NCBI GenBank assembly: GCA_035761265.1
Contig: DASTRL010000273.1
Location: 1-51,291, forward strand
DNA: 51,291 nucleotides
Reading direction: 5' to 3'
From: CADEED01 sp035761265
Lineage (GTDB): Bacteria > Pseudomonadota > Gammaproteobacteria > Steroidobacterales > Steroidobacteraceae
This document shows positions 33,743-41,878 of this stretch, piece by piece. Within the stretch, counting starts at the first letter, position 1. Every line of letters starts with the position of its first letter. Under the pieces are notes generated by a model. The model worked only from the letters and a program-made list of their open reading frames with translations, made no database searches and had not been told where the DNA came from. Position numbers and translations under genes: made by a program.

Positions 33743-33771
33743 CGGGCGATTATCGGGCGATTATCGGGCGA
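33741..33771. repeat. Tandem repeat of 11 bases (ATCGGGCGATT) at the cobW/WD40 junction
   Basis: ATCGGGCGATT occurs at 33741-33751 and 33752-33762, followed by a partial ATCGGGCGA at 33763-33771. On the coding (minus) strand it reads CCCGATAAT-type units, contains the TAA stop of the CobW gene (33763-33761) and runs into the ATG of the WD40 gene (33742-33740). Slippage by one unit would change gene spacing by 11 bases without touching either reading frame. Confidence 0.85.
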
Positions 33772-35176
33772 CGGCCGATTCGAATCCCGCTTCGAGTTCG
33801 GCGCGGTCCAGACCGCGGCCGATGAACACCAGCTGATTCATGCGCGGGCTCGCTCCCCAGGGCCGCTCGGCCTGCGCGTCGAACATCATGTGCACGCCGT
33901 GGAACACCTGGCGGCGCTCCTCGCCCTTGACGTTCAGCACGCCTTTCATGCGGAAGATGTCCTGGCCGCGCGTCTTGAGTAGATAGTCGAGCCACTGGTT
34001 CAGCCGGGCCGGGTCGAGGGGCCGCGGATCGCTGATGCCGATGGAGCTGATGTCGTCCTGGTGGTGATGCGAGGCGAAGCGCCGCTCGGCCGCGGGCATG
34101 TGGCCCTCGAGGTGCAGCCCGAACTCGCCCGGGTGGTGCTCGCAGAAGATCGCGTATGCGCCGGCCTGCGGGATCTTCAGCCTGAAGTCCGCGCCGGGGT
34201 GCGAGATGTCGATGGCGAAGTGCCCGGGCACGGGATCGAGCGCGCCGTGGCAGGGAACCACCGTCGCGGGCTGCGCGAACGCACGCACGGCGGGCTCGAC
34301 CGCGGCGGCCAGCTCGCCGGGCGTGGCCGCCGCCACGGGGAACACCACGAGGTCGAGGTCCTCGTGCGCGTGGTTGCCGTGCGCATGCCCGTGGTCATCG
34401 CCATGGTCATGGTCATGGTCAGCGCCGTGCCCGTGCGCGTGGTGGTCGTGCTCGCCGGCCGTCTTCAGTAGATAGTCGCCGGCCGCGAGCTGGTATGCGC
34501 CGCCCCATTCGAACGGATACTCGGGCTCGAGGAATGACTGGTCCACGGCCAGCGCGCGACCGAGATCGAAGGCACCGACGTTCAGCACCTTGTCGATGGG
34601 CGCGTCGGCGTTGCGCGTGCGCAGGATCTTCGCGGTGCCGTTGATGCCGCGGATGCGACCTTCGATGCGTTCGAGCGCCGCCGCGTCCACGAGATCCGTC
34701 TTGTTGAGCAGCACCAGGTCGGCGAAGGCCACCTGCTCGGCCGGCTCGTCGAGCTCGTCGACGTGCTGCTCGAAGTGCTTCGCATCCACCATGGTCACGA
34801 TGGCGTCCAGCTGGAACTGGTTCTTCAGCTCGTCATCGAGGAAGAAGGTCTGCGCCACCGGGCCGGGGTCGGCCATGCCGGTGGTCTCGATCAGGATGTA
34901 GTCGAACCTGTCGCGGCGCTTCATGAGTTGGCCGAGGATGCGGATGAGATCCCCGCGCACCGTGCAGCAGATGCAGCCGTTGTTGGTCTCGAACAATTCC
35001 TCCTCGGCGCCGATCACGAGCTCGCTGTCGACGCCGACTTCGCCGAACTCGTTTTCGATGACCGCGATGCGCTTGCCGTGTTTCTCGGAGAGGATGCGGT
35101 TCAGCAGCGTGGTTTTTCCGGAGCCGAGAAAGCCCGTGAGTACCGTGACCGGTACGCGTGGAGGTGTGGCAGACAT
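33761..35176 (-). CDS. CobW/COG0523-family GTP-binding metallochaperone
   Basis: A 471-residue G3E GTPase. Walker A GFLGSGKTT (15-23), the metal-binding CxCC motif in NNGCICCTVRGD (C68, C70, C71), the switch segment ENEFGEVGVDSEL and the guanine-specificity motif NKTD (158-161) are all present. A His/Asp-rich stretch at 243-271 (DHHAHGHGADHDHDHGDDHG), then a CobW C-terminal domain. This pattern fits zinc (or cobalt/nitrile hydratase) insertion proteins; the histidine run points to zinc buffering. It starts an operon with the WD40 gene and the hypothetical gene, 38 bases after dacB. No Zur box was recognised upstream. Confidence 0.92.
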   Translation of the reverse strand: MSATPPRVPVTVLTGFLGSGKTTLLNRILSEKHGKRIAVIENEFGEVGVDSELVIGAEEELFETNNGCICCTVRGDLIRILGQLMKRRDRFDYILIETTGMADPGPVAQTFFLDDELKNQFQLDAIVTMVDAKHFEQHVDELDEPAEQVAFADLVLLNKTDLVDAAALERIEGRIRGINGTAKILRTRNADAPIDKVLNVGAFDLGRALAVDQSFLEPEYPFEWGGAYQLAAGDYLLKTAGEHDHHAHGHGADHDHDHGDDHGHAHGNHAHEDLDLVVFPVAAATPGELAAAVEPAVRAFAQPATVVPCHGALDPVPGHFAIDISHPGADFRLKIPQAGAYAIFCEHHPGEFGLHLEGHMPAAERRFASHHHQDDISSIGISDPRPLDPARLNQWLDYLLKTRGQDIFRMKGVLNVKGEERRQVFHGVHMMFDAQAERPWGASPRMNQLVFIGRGLDRAELEAGFESAVAR

Positions 35177-35214
35177 AGGGGCGCCATTATACGGACTGCG
35201 CCCGGGCCCGAGGC

Positions 35215-36600
35215 TCAGCCGGCGCGATAGACCCAATCGATCAGCGCATCGTGCGCGCCCGTGCCGCGACCCGCGTTCGGGTGATTGATGATGCCCACCA
35301 CCACGTAGCGCCTGCCGCTGGCCGCCAGCACGTAGCCGGCCACGGCGCGCGTGTCCTCCAGCATGCCGGTCTTCATGTGCGCCGCCCCGGCCACCACGTT
35401 GCGCCGCTGCATGGTGCCGTCGACGCCGGACACGGGCAGCGACGCCATCAGCTCGCTCATCCACTGGCTCTTCCAGGCGTCGAGCAGCACGTCGGCGAGC
35501 GTGGCGGCCGAGACGCGTTCGACGCGCGACAGCCCGCAGCCGTTCTCCAGGACCAGCTCCGGCGCCTGGATGCCGCGCGCCGCCAGCAGCCCGCGCACCG
35601 CGCTCGCGCCGCGCGCGGGATTTCCCGGCTCGCCTTGCGCGGCGCCCATGGTCAGGAACAACTGCTGCGTCATCACGTTGTTCGAGAACTTGTTGATGTC
35701 GCGGATCAGCATCGCCAGCGGCTGCGATTGCTGCGTGGCGATCAGCCGGGCATGGGCGGGCACCAGTCCGTCGCGCACCGTGCCGCTCCACGCCCCGCCC
35801 TGCCGCTGCCACATGGCACGGAACACCGCGGCAAAGTAGTTAGTGTGATCGAGCGCGCCCAGGTAGATCGCGCGCTCGCCGCAGGCCAGCGGGTAGGCGC
35901 CGGCGATGCGGATGTCCATCGGGTCGCTGATGTCGGCGCGCAGCCGGCCGCGCCAGTCGCCGCAGCCGCCCTCGGCGCCGGGCACCATGCGCGGATACTT
36001 CAGCCCGGCGACCTCGGGCACGACGATGACCCGCGCCACGCGCGCGGCCGGATCGGGCACGAAGGTCACGGCGATGGATTTGAAGTTCAGCAGCAGCGCG
36101 TCGGGGCCGACGTTGTAGGCCCGGCCCTCCTCGCCGTCGAACTGGCCGGGATCGTGCGGCAATGGATCGAAGAAGCTCCTGTCGAGCACGACGTCGCCGC
36201 GGATGTCGCGAATGCCGTAGTCGCGCAGGCGATGCACGAGCAGCCAGAGGTCCTCGACGACCAGGTGCGGATCGCCACCGCCGCGCACGTACAGGTCGCC
36301 GCGCAGCACGTCGCCGGCCAGCGGTCCGTCGGCCAGCACCTCGGTGCGGAACGTGAATGCCGGGCCCAGCAGATGCAACGCGGCGTAGGTGGTGACGAGC
36401 TTCATGGTGCTCGCCGGATTCATCGGCTTGCGCTCGTTGGCGTCCCAGCGCAGCGTGCCGCCATCGAGCGGCGCCACCACCACGGCGGCCGCGTCCGCCG
36501 GGATGCGCGCGGCGGCGAGCCGGTCCAGGTATTCGGCGGGGGCGGGATCGGCGGCGAAGGCCAGGTTGCAGAAGAGGCCGAGGATCAACAGGCGTCGCAT
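35215..36600 (-). CDS. dacB: D-alanyl-D-alanine carboxypeptidase/endopeptidase (PBP4 type)
   Basis: A 461-residue periplasmic class C penicillin-binding protein that trims and opens peptidoglycan cross-links. A signal peptide (MRRLLILGLFCNLAFAA) precedes the catalytic motifs: SxxK = STMK (S64-K67), SxN = SNN (306-308) and KTG = 410-412 in MKTGMLE. The large insert between SxxK and SxN is characteristic of DacB/PBP4. Its start is 45 bases after the acetyltransferase stop and it runs into cobW (38-base gap), so a multi-gene operon is plausible. Confidence 0.95.
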   Translation of the reverse strand: MRRLLILGLFCNLAFAADPAPAEYLDRLAAARIPADAAAVVVAPLDGGTLRWDANERKPMNPASTMKLVTTYAALHLLGPAFTFRTEVLADGPLAGDVLRGDLYVRGGGDPHLVVEDLWLLVHRLRDYGIRDIRGDVVLDRSFFDPLPHDPGQFDGEEGRAYNVGPDALLLNFKSIAVTFVPDPAARVARVIVVPEVAGLKYPRMVPGAEGGCGDWRGRLRADISDPMDIRIAGAYPLACGERAIYLGALDHTNYFAAVFRAMWQRQGGAWSGTVRDGLVPAHARLIATQQSQPLAMLIRDINKFSNNVMTQQLFLTMGAAQGEPGNPARGASAVRGLLAARGIQAPELVLENGCGLSRVERVSAATLADVLLDAWKSQWMSELMASLPVSGVDGTMQRRNVVAGAAHMKTGMLEDTRAVAGYVLAASGRRYVVVGIINHPNAGRGTGAHDALIDWVYRAG

Positions 36601-36645
36601 GCGGCAAGTGTGCCGCGTCGCCCGGGCGAATTCATGTGCGCAGGT

Positions 36646-37113
36646 TCAAGTACCGGTGCTGCCGAGGCCGGTTTTCACGACGCGCGGCTCACCGGCCGCC
36701 GCGCCTCGCCGCAGGACGCGCGCGGGGATGCCGCCCACCACGGCCCCGGCGGGCACGTCGTGCAGCACCACGGCATTCGCGCCGATCACCGCGCCACGGC
36801 CGACGCGCACCGGCCCCAGGATCTTCGCGCCCACGCCGATGAGCACGTCGTCTTCGATCACCGGCACTTCATGGATCCCCGAGCGGCCGCCGACCACGAC
36901 GCCGGGTCCGATCTGCACGCGATCGCCGACCACCACGCGCGCGTGCAGCACCGTGCCCAGGCCCGAGTAGTTCAGTTTCACGCCGCGGCCGAGTTGCGTG
37001 CCGGCCGGCAGCTGCACGGCGAACACCACGCGATTGAACAATGTCAGGAGCATCGGCAGCAGCGGCACGCGATGGCGGAACAGCCAATGGGCGATGGCGT
37101 GGATGACTAGCAA
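36646..37113 (-). CDS. Serine O-acetyltransferase-like hexapeptide transferase
   Basis: A 155-residue left-handed beta-helix acetyltransferase of the short SAT (CysE-like) group often found in exopolysaccharide regions. The helix repeats run GRGVKLNYSGLGTVLHARV through RVQIGPGVVVGGRSGIHEVP to IGANAVVLHDVPAGAVVGG, with a catalytic-type His in TVLHARVV. No ATG precedes the fold; TTG at 37113 (LLVIHAIAHWLFRHRVPLLP) is the best start, with GAGAG upstream. Its promoter region (37114-37159) is shared with the divergent bglX gene, which also begins with TTG. The acceptor need not be serine. Confidence 0.75.
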   Translation of the reverse strand: MLVIHAIAHWLFRHRVPLLPMLLTLFNRVVFAVQLPAGTQLGRGVKLNYSGLGTVLHARVVVGDRVQIGPGVVVGGRSGIHEVPVIEDDVLIGVGAKILGPVRVGRGAVIGANAVVLHDVPAGAVVGGIPARVLRRGAAAGEPRVVKTGLGSTGT

Positions 37114-37159
37114 GGCGCTCTCGGCTAGATTCGGGCAACAACAAGAACGGGAGTCACCA

Positions 37160-39457
37160 TTGTCGGGTTCAGTGCGCCACGCGGGGGTGGCTTGTCTTGC
37201 TGTCGTCTTTTTGTCCTGCGCCGGGCATGCCATCGCGCAGACAGCGTCCCGGCCTGAAGTCCTACTGAAGAAGATGACGCTGGAAGAAAAGGTCGGCCAG
37301 CTCGTGCAGCGCGCCGGCGGGCGCAGCAAGTCGCTGAATTCCCGTCTCGATGACGCCGAGCTCGAGCGCGTACGGGCTGGCGCGGTCGGCTCGTACCTGC
37401 ACGTGGCCGGGGCCGAGCCGTTGGCCCGCCTGCAGAAGGTGGCGGTGGAAGAATCCCGGCTGGGCATCCCCCTGCTGTTCGCCATGGACGTGGTGCACGG
37501 CTATCGCACCATATTCCCCGTGCCGCTCGCGCTGGCGGCCACGTTCGCGCCCGAGGCCGAGGAGCGCGCGGCCCGCGTGGCCGCCGACGAAGCCACCGCC
37601 GCCGGCCTGCACTGGACCTTCGCGCCCATGATCGACATCGCGCGGGACGCCCGCTGGGGCCGCATCGTCGAAGGCGCGGGTGAGGATCCGTATCTCGGCG
37701 CGCGCATGGCCGTCGCGCAGGTCAGCGGCTACCAGGGTGGCAATGCGCTGCGACCCGGCTCGCTGATGGCGACCGCCAAGCACTTCGGCGCCTACGGCGC
37801 GGCCATCGGCGGACGCGACTACAACTCCGCGGACATCTCCGAGCGCACGCTGCAGGAGGTCTATCTACCGCCGTTCTACGCCGCCGCCAGGGCCGGCGCG
37901 GGCTCGTTCATGAGCGCGTTCAACGACATCGCTGGCGTACCCACCACCTCGAATCGCGAGCTGCTGCGCGGCACGCTGCGCGAGCGCTGGGGCTGGCAGG
38001 GCCTGATGGTCTCCGACTGGGGCGCCATCGGCGAGCTGCTCAATCACGGCGTGGCCGAGGACCGCAGGGCCGCGGCGGTGCTGGCGCTCGATGCCAGCGT
38101 CGACATGGACATGGTCGGCGGCGTGTATGCCGAGGACCTGCAGGGCGCGATCGCCAGGGACCCGGCGCGCCTCAAACTACTCGACGAGGCGGTGCTGCGC
38201 ATCCTGCGCGTCAAGGAACAGCTCGGCCTGTTCGACCAGCCGATGGCCTACCACGACAGCGCGCGGGAAGCGCGCGAGCTGCTGGCGCCCGAGCATCGCG
38301 AGGCGGCGCGCGCCATCGCGCGCCAGTCCATCGTTCTGCTGAAGAACGAAGGCAGGCTGCTGCCGCTGGATCCCGCGAAGTTGCGCAGCATCGCCGTGAT
38401 CGGCGCGCTCGCCACCGATGGCATGTCGTCGCTGGGCTCCTGGCGCGCCCAGGGCAAGGCCGAGGATGTGGTCACGGTGCTCAAGGGCATCACCGCCGCG
38501 CTGCCCACGAGCGTGAAGATCGTTTCGGCGCCGGGCGCCGATCCGCGCAATGACGATCTGAGCGGCATCGCGGCCGCGGTGAGACTCGCCAGGGGCGCCG
38601 ACGTCACCGTGCTCATGATCGGCGAGGACTATGACCTCTCCGGCGAGGCCCGCAGCCGTTCCAGCCTGGATCTGCCGGCGAGCCAGCTCGAGCTCGCGCG
38701 CCGCATCCTGGCGCTGGGCAAGCCGGTGGTCGTGCTGCTGGCGAACGGCCGGCCGCTCGCCATCACCGAGCTCGCCGAGAAGGCACCCGCCATCCTCGAG
38801 ACCTGGATGCTGGGCGTCGAGGCAGGCAACGCGGTCGCCGACGTGCTGTTCGGCAAGTACTCGCCCGCCGGGCGGCTGCCGGCGGAGTTCCCGCGCACCA
38901 CGGGTGCCGTGCCCTTTTACTACGCGACCAATGCCACGGGCCGGCCGGCAGATCCCGATCTCGGCAAGGACACGGTGCGCTATCACGATCTGCCGATCAC
39001 GCCCCTGTACGCGTTCGGACACGGCTTGTCGTACAGCGAATTCCGTTACGCCGATCTGTCGCAAAGCGTCACGTCCGTGGGGCCCGGGGAGCGCATCGAC
39101 ATCTCCATCACCGTGGAAAACACCGGCGGTGTGCCCGGCGACGAGGTGGTCCAGCTCTACGTGCGCGACCCGATCGCATCGGTGGCGCGGCCAGTGCTGG
39201 AGCTGCGCGGCTTCAAGCGCATCGAGCTCGGCGCCGGGCAGCGCAAGCGTGTTACGTTCAGCCTGGCACCGGAGCAGTTCGCGTTCTTCAGCGCGCGCGG
39301 CCAATGGCTGATCGAAGCCGGGCGCATCGACTTCTGGATCGGCGCGTCGTCGGCGGACCTGCGCGCCAGCGGCTCATTCGAGATTTCGAAGACGCACACG
39401 GGCACCGCACCAGCGGCGGCGCTGCCCACGCGCGTGATAGTTTCAGGCTTCAACTAA
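37160..39457 (+). CDS. bglX: Beta-glucosidase, glycoside hydrolase family 3 (BglX-type), periplasmic
   Basis: A 765-residue GH3 enzyme that releases terminal beta-D-glucose. With the TTG start at 37160 (GGGAG six bases upstream) the first 27 residues are a signal peptide (HAGVACLAVVFLSCAGHAIA) and total length equals E. coli BglX. Conserved blocks are LLKKMTLEEKVGQLVQRA, LHWTFAPMIDIARDARWGR, and the catalytic nucleophile Asp286 in LMVSDWGAI. The alpha/beta sandwich (IAVIGALATDGMSSLGSW) and the C-terminal fibronectin type III-like domain (GDEVVQLYVRDP) are present. The downstream lactonase and GntP permease genes are on the same strand, 13 and 15 bases apart, making one sugar-use operon. Confidence 0.93.
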   Translation: MSGSVRHAGVACLAVVFLSCAGHAIAQTASRPEVLLKKMTLEEKVGQLVQRAGGRSKSLNSRLDDAELERVRAGAVGSYLHVAGAEPLARLQKVAVEESRLGIPLLFAMDVVHGYRTIFPVPLALAATFAPEAEERAARVAADEATAAGLHWTFAPMIDIARDARWGRIVEGAGEDPYLGARMAVAQVSGYQGGNALRPGSLMATAKHFGAYGAAIGGRDYNSADISERTLQEVYLPPFYAAARAGAGSFMSAFNDIAGVPTTSNRELLRGTLRERWGWQGLMVSDWGAIGELLNHGVAEDRRAAAVLALDASVDMDMVGGVYAEDLQGAIARDPARLKLLDEAVLRILRVKEQLGLFDQPMAYHDSAREARELLAPEHREAARAIARQSIVLLKNEGRLLPLDPAKLRSIAVIGALATDGMSSLGSWRAQGKAEDVVTVLKGITAALPTSVKIVSAPGADPRNDDLSGIAAAVRLARGADVTVLMIGEDYDLSGEARSRSSLDLPASQLELARRILALGKPVVVLLANGRPLAITELAEKAPAILETWMLGVEAGNAVADVLFGKYSPAGRLPAEFPRTTGAVPFYYATNATGRPADPDLGKDTVRYHDLPITPLYAFGHGLSYSEFRYADLSQSVTSVGPGERIDISITVENTGGVPGDEVVQLYVRDPIASVARPVLELRGFKRIELGAGQRKRVTFSLAPEQFAFFSARGQWLIEAGRIDFWIGASSADLRASGSFEISKTHTGTAPAAALPTRVIVSGFN

Positions 39458-39470
39458 GCGAGGGGGATTC

Positions 39471-40523
39471 ATGGGCAAGTTCACGGGCACCGCCGCGGTG
39501 GTGCTGCTGGCGATCGCTTCGGCAATGGGTACGGCCTGCGCCGCCACGCCGCCATCCGCGGTCAAGGTCGCGCCCGTCACGATCGCCGATGCACGCATCG
39601 ATCGCTGGGATGCGGCCATGGACGCCATCGTGCCCAGGGACTGGAAGATCGAAAAACTCGCCGAGGGCTTCGGCTGGGCCGAGGGCCCGATCTGGATCAA
39701 ATCCGGCGGCTACCTGCTGTTCACCGACGTGCCCGGCAACAAGATGTACAAGTGGTCGGAGAAAGGCGGGCTCGAGAAATTCCTCGATCCTTCCGGCGCG
39801 GTGTCGTTCGACCCGAACGTCTGGCGCGAAGCCGGCGCGAACGGCCTCGCCATCTTCGACGCGCACAGCATCCTGATCGCGGATACGGGCAATCGCGGCA
39901 TCCAGCGGCTCGATCTGGCCACGAAGAAGAAGACGCCGGTGGCCATGAGCTACGAGGGCAGGAAGTTCTCCAGTCCCAATGACGTGATCCGGATGAAGAA
40001 CGGCGTCATCTTCTTCACCGACCCACCCTATGGCTTCAAAAAATTCGACGACGCGCCGGAGAAGGAAATCGCTTTCAATGGCGTCTATCGCGTGGGCAAG
40101 GACGGCCAGGTCACGGCCATCGAGAAGGAGCTGACGCGCCCCAACGGCGTGGCGCTGTCGCCCGACGAGCGCGTGCTCTACGTCGCGCAGTCGGAGGGCA
40201 CCAAGGCCATCATCAACGCGTATTCGCTCGACCAGGACGGCAACGTCACGGGCAAGAAGCTGTTCCACGACACCACCGACCTCGCCGGGCCAAACGCGCC
40301 CGGCGCCCCCGACGGCCTCACGGTCGCGGCGGACGGCACGGTGTTCACCAGCGGCCCCGGCGGCGTGCTCGTGATCTCGAAGGAAGGCAAGCGCCTCGGG
40401 CGCATCTGGGACGGCAAGCAGACCGCGAACTGCAAGTTCGGCGACGACGGCAGGACGCTGTACCTGACCTCGAGCAACATGCTGGCGCGCATCCGCCTCA
40501 ACGTGAAAGGCGTGGGCTTCTAG
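39471..40523 (+). CDS. SMP-30/gluconolactonase-like protein, secreted
   Basis: A 350-residue six-bladed beta-propeller with signal peptide (TAAVVLLAIASAMGTACA). The metal-ligand pattern of SMP-30/gluconolactonases is visible: Glu in GWAEGPIWIKSG, Asn in SPNDVIRMK, and Asp in GAPDGLTVAADG; the repeated RPNGVALSPDERVLYVA is also typical. Such enzymes open sugar lactones such as D-glucono-1,5-lactone to the acid in a calcium- or zinc-dependent manner. It begins 13 bases after bglX and precedes a GntP-type permease, which would take up the acid formed. Confidence 0.88.
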   Translation: MGKFTGTAAVVLLAIASAMGTACAATPPSAVKVAPVTIADARIDRWDAAMDAIVPRDWKIEKLAEGFGWAEGPIWIKSGGYLLFTDVPGNKMYKWSEKGGLEKFLDPSGAVSFDPNVWREAGANGLAIFDAHSILIADTGNRGIQRLDLATKKKTPVAMSYEGRKFSSPNDVIRMKNGVIFFTDPPYGFKKFDDAPEKEIAFNGVYRVGKDGQVTAIEKELTRPNGVALSPDERVLYVAQSEGTKAIINAYSLDQDGNVTGKKLFHDTTDLAGPNAPGAPDGLTVAADGTVFTSGPGGVLVISKEGKRLGRIWDGKQTANCKFGDDGRTLYLTSSNMLARIRLNVKGVGF

Positions 40524-40538
40524 CCCGCGTTGCGTCGC

Positions 40539-41846
40539 ATGGAAATCTGGTACGTCTTCGCCTCGATCGTCCTGCTGGTGCTGCTGATCAGCTGGGGCAA
40601 GGTTCAGCCCTTCCTCGCCTTTCTGGTCGCCTCCTCCGTGGCGGCGGCGCTGCTCGGCCTGCCCGCGGACAAGATCCCCGGCGTGCTCGAGAAGGGCATC
40701 GGCAACCTGCTGGGCGGGCTGCTCGGCATCGTGTGCATCGGCGCGATGTTCGGCAAGCTGGTCGCCAACAGTGGCGCGGCGCAGAAGATCGCCATGGTGC
40801 TGATGCGCGTCTTCGGCGAGAAGAACCTGACCTGGGCGCTGATGTTCACGGGCTTCGTGGTCGGCATCCCGCTGTTCTACAACGTCGGGTTCGTGCTGCT
40901 GGTGCCGCTGGTGTTCTCGGTGGTGCAGCAGACCAAGGTTCCGCCTATCTACCTGGGCATCCCGCTGTTCGCGTCGCTGTCGGTTACCCACGGCTACCTG
41001 CCGCCGCATCCGGCGCCGACCGCCATGCTGCCGATCTTCGGCGCGGACATCGGCAGGACGCTGTTCTACGGCATCCTGGTCGCGTTTCCGGCGATGATCT
41101 GCGCGGGACCCTTGTACGCGCGCCTGTTCCGCCACGTGAAGGCCAATCCCATCACGCTGTTCGTCGCGCCGCTGCGGCCCGAGGCCGAGCTTCCCAGCAC
41201 ATTCAATTGCTTCGCGAGCGCGCTGCTGCCGGTCGCGCTGATCGCCTGCTCCATGGGCGTGCCCTACGCGCCGGAGCCGTGGCGGCCGGCGCTGAATTTC
41301 TGGACCAATCCGCTGATCGTGATGCTGCTCGGCCTGGCGGTGGCCACCTTCACGCTCGGCCTGTCGCGCGGCATGAAGGTGCAGCAGCTGATGGACGACT
41401 ACGGCAACTCGGTCAAGGACATCGCCGTCATCCTGCTGATCATCGCCGGCGCCGGCACGCTGAAGGAGGTGTTCGTCGCCACGGGCGTCGACCGCAATAT
41501 TTCCGACCTGCTCACCGGCCTGTCGATCGACCCGCTGCTGCTCGGCTGGCTGATCGCGGGCGTGATCCGCGTGTCACTGGGCTCGGCCACCGTCGCCGGC
41601 ATGACTGCCGCCGGCCTCATGGCACCCGTGGTCGCCAACGCGCACGTGGATCCCAACCTCATGGTGCTGGCCGTCGGCGCGGGTAGTTTGATGTTCTCGC
41701 ACGTCAACGACTCGGGCTTCTGGATGGCGAAGGAATACTTCAATATGTCCATCAAGGAGACCATCCTGAGCTGGACGCTCATGGAGGGCATCGTGGGCAT
41801 CGTCGGCATCGCGGGCGTGCTGCTCCTCGAGGCCATGCTGTACTAG
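40539..41846 (+). CDS. GntP family gluconate:proton symporter
   Basis: A 435-residue inner-membrane carrier with about 12 helices. The family marks are FLAFLVASSVAAALLGLP, GGLLGIVCIGAMFGKLVANSG, VGIPLFYNVGFVLLVPLVF and the PHPAPTA motif (HGYLPPHPAPTAMLP). GntP carriers import gluconate or related sugar acids. The ATG at 40539 is 15 bases after the lactonase stop, so lactone opening and acid uptake are coupled. The substrate could also be an aldobionic acid. The convergent REP-like hairpin at 41854-41870 follows. Confidence 0.92.
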   Translation: MEIWYVFASIVLLVLLISWGKVQPFLAFLVASSVAAALLGLPADKIPGVLEKGIGNLLGGLLGIVCIGAMFGKLVANSGAAQKIAMVLMRVFGEKNLTWALMFTGFVVGIPLFYNVGFVLLVPLVFSVVQQTKVPPIYLGIPLFASLSVTHGYLPPHPAPTAMLPIFGADIGRTLFYGILVAFPAMICAGPLYARLFRHVKANPITLFVAPLRPEAELPSTFNCFASALLPVALIACSMGVPYAPEPWRPALNFWTNPLIVMLLGLAVATFTLGLSRGMKVQQLMDDYGNSVKDIAVILLIIAGAGTLKEVFVATGVDRNISDLLTGLSIDPLLLGWLIAGVIRVSLGSATVAGMTAAGLMAPVVANAHVDPNLMVLAVGAGSLMFSHVNDSGFWMAKEYFNMSIKETILSWTLMEGIVGIVGIAGVLLLEAMLY

Positions 41847-41853
41847 CGTTTCA

Positions 41854-41870
41854 GTGGTGTCAGGCACCAC
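41854..41870. repeat. REP-like hairpin GTGGTG-TCAGG-CACCAC at a convergent junction
   Basis: The 17 bases GTGGTGTCAGGCACCAC form a hairpin with 6-base arms and a 5-base loop. The first 13 bases equal the core of the arms of the repeat at 15927-16022. It lies between the stops of the GntP gene (41846) and the aldo/keto reductase gene (41879), where it may also end transcription from both sides. Confidence 0.55.
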
Positions 41871-41878
41871 CCATCTTT

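Noticed and set aside
34240..34460. Histidine/aspartate repeat in the cobW gene as a possible separate repeat element
   Set aside because: The CATGGTCATGG-like tandem sequence simply encodes the His-rich metal-binding loop of the GTPase.
35251..37110. Long plus-strand open frame opposite dacB and the acetyltransferase
   Set aside because: It spans two genes and an intergenic gap on the other strand and shows no domain or hydrophobic pattern.
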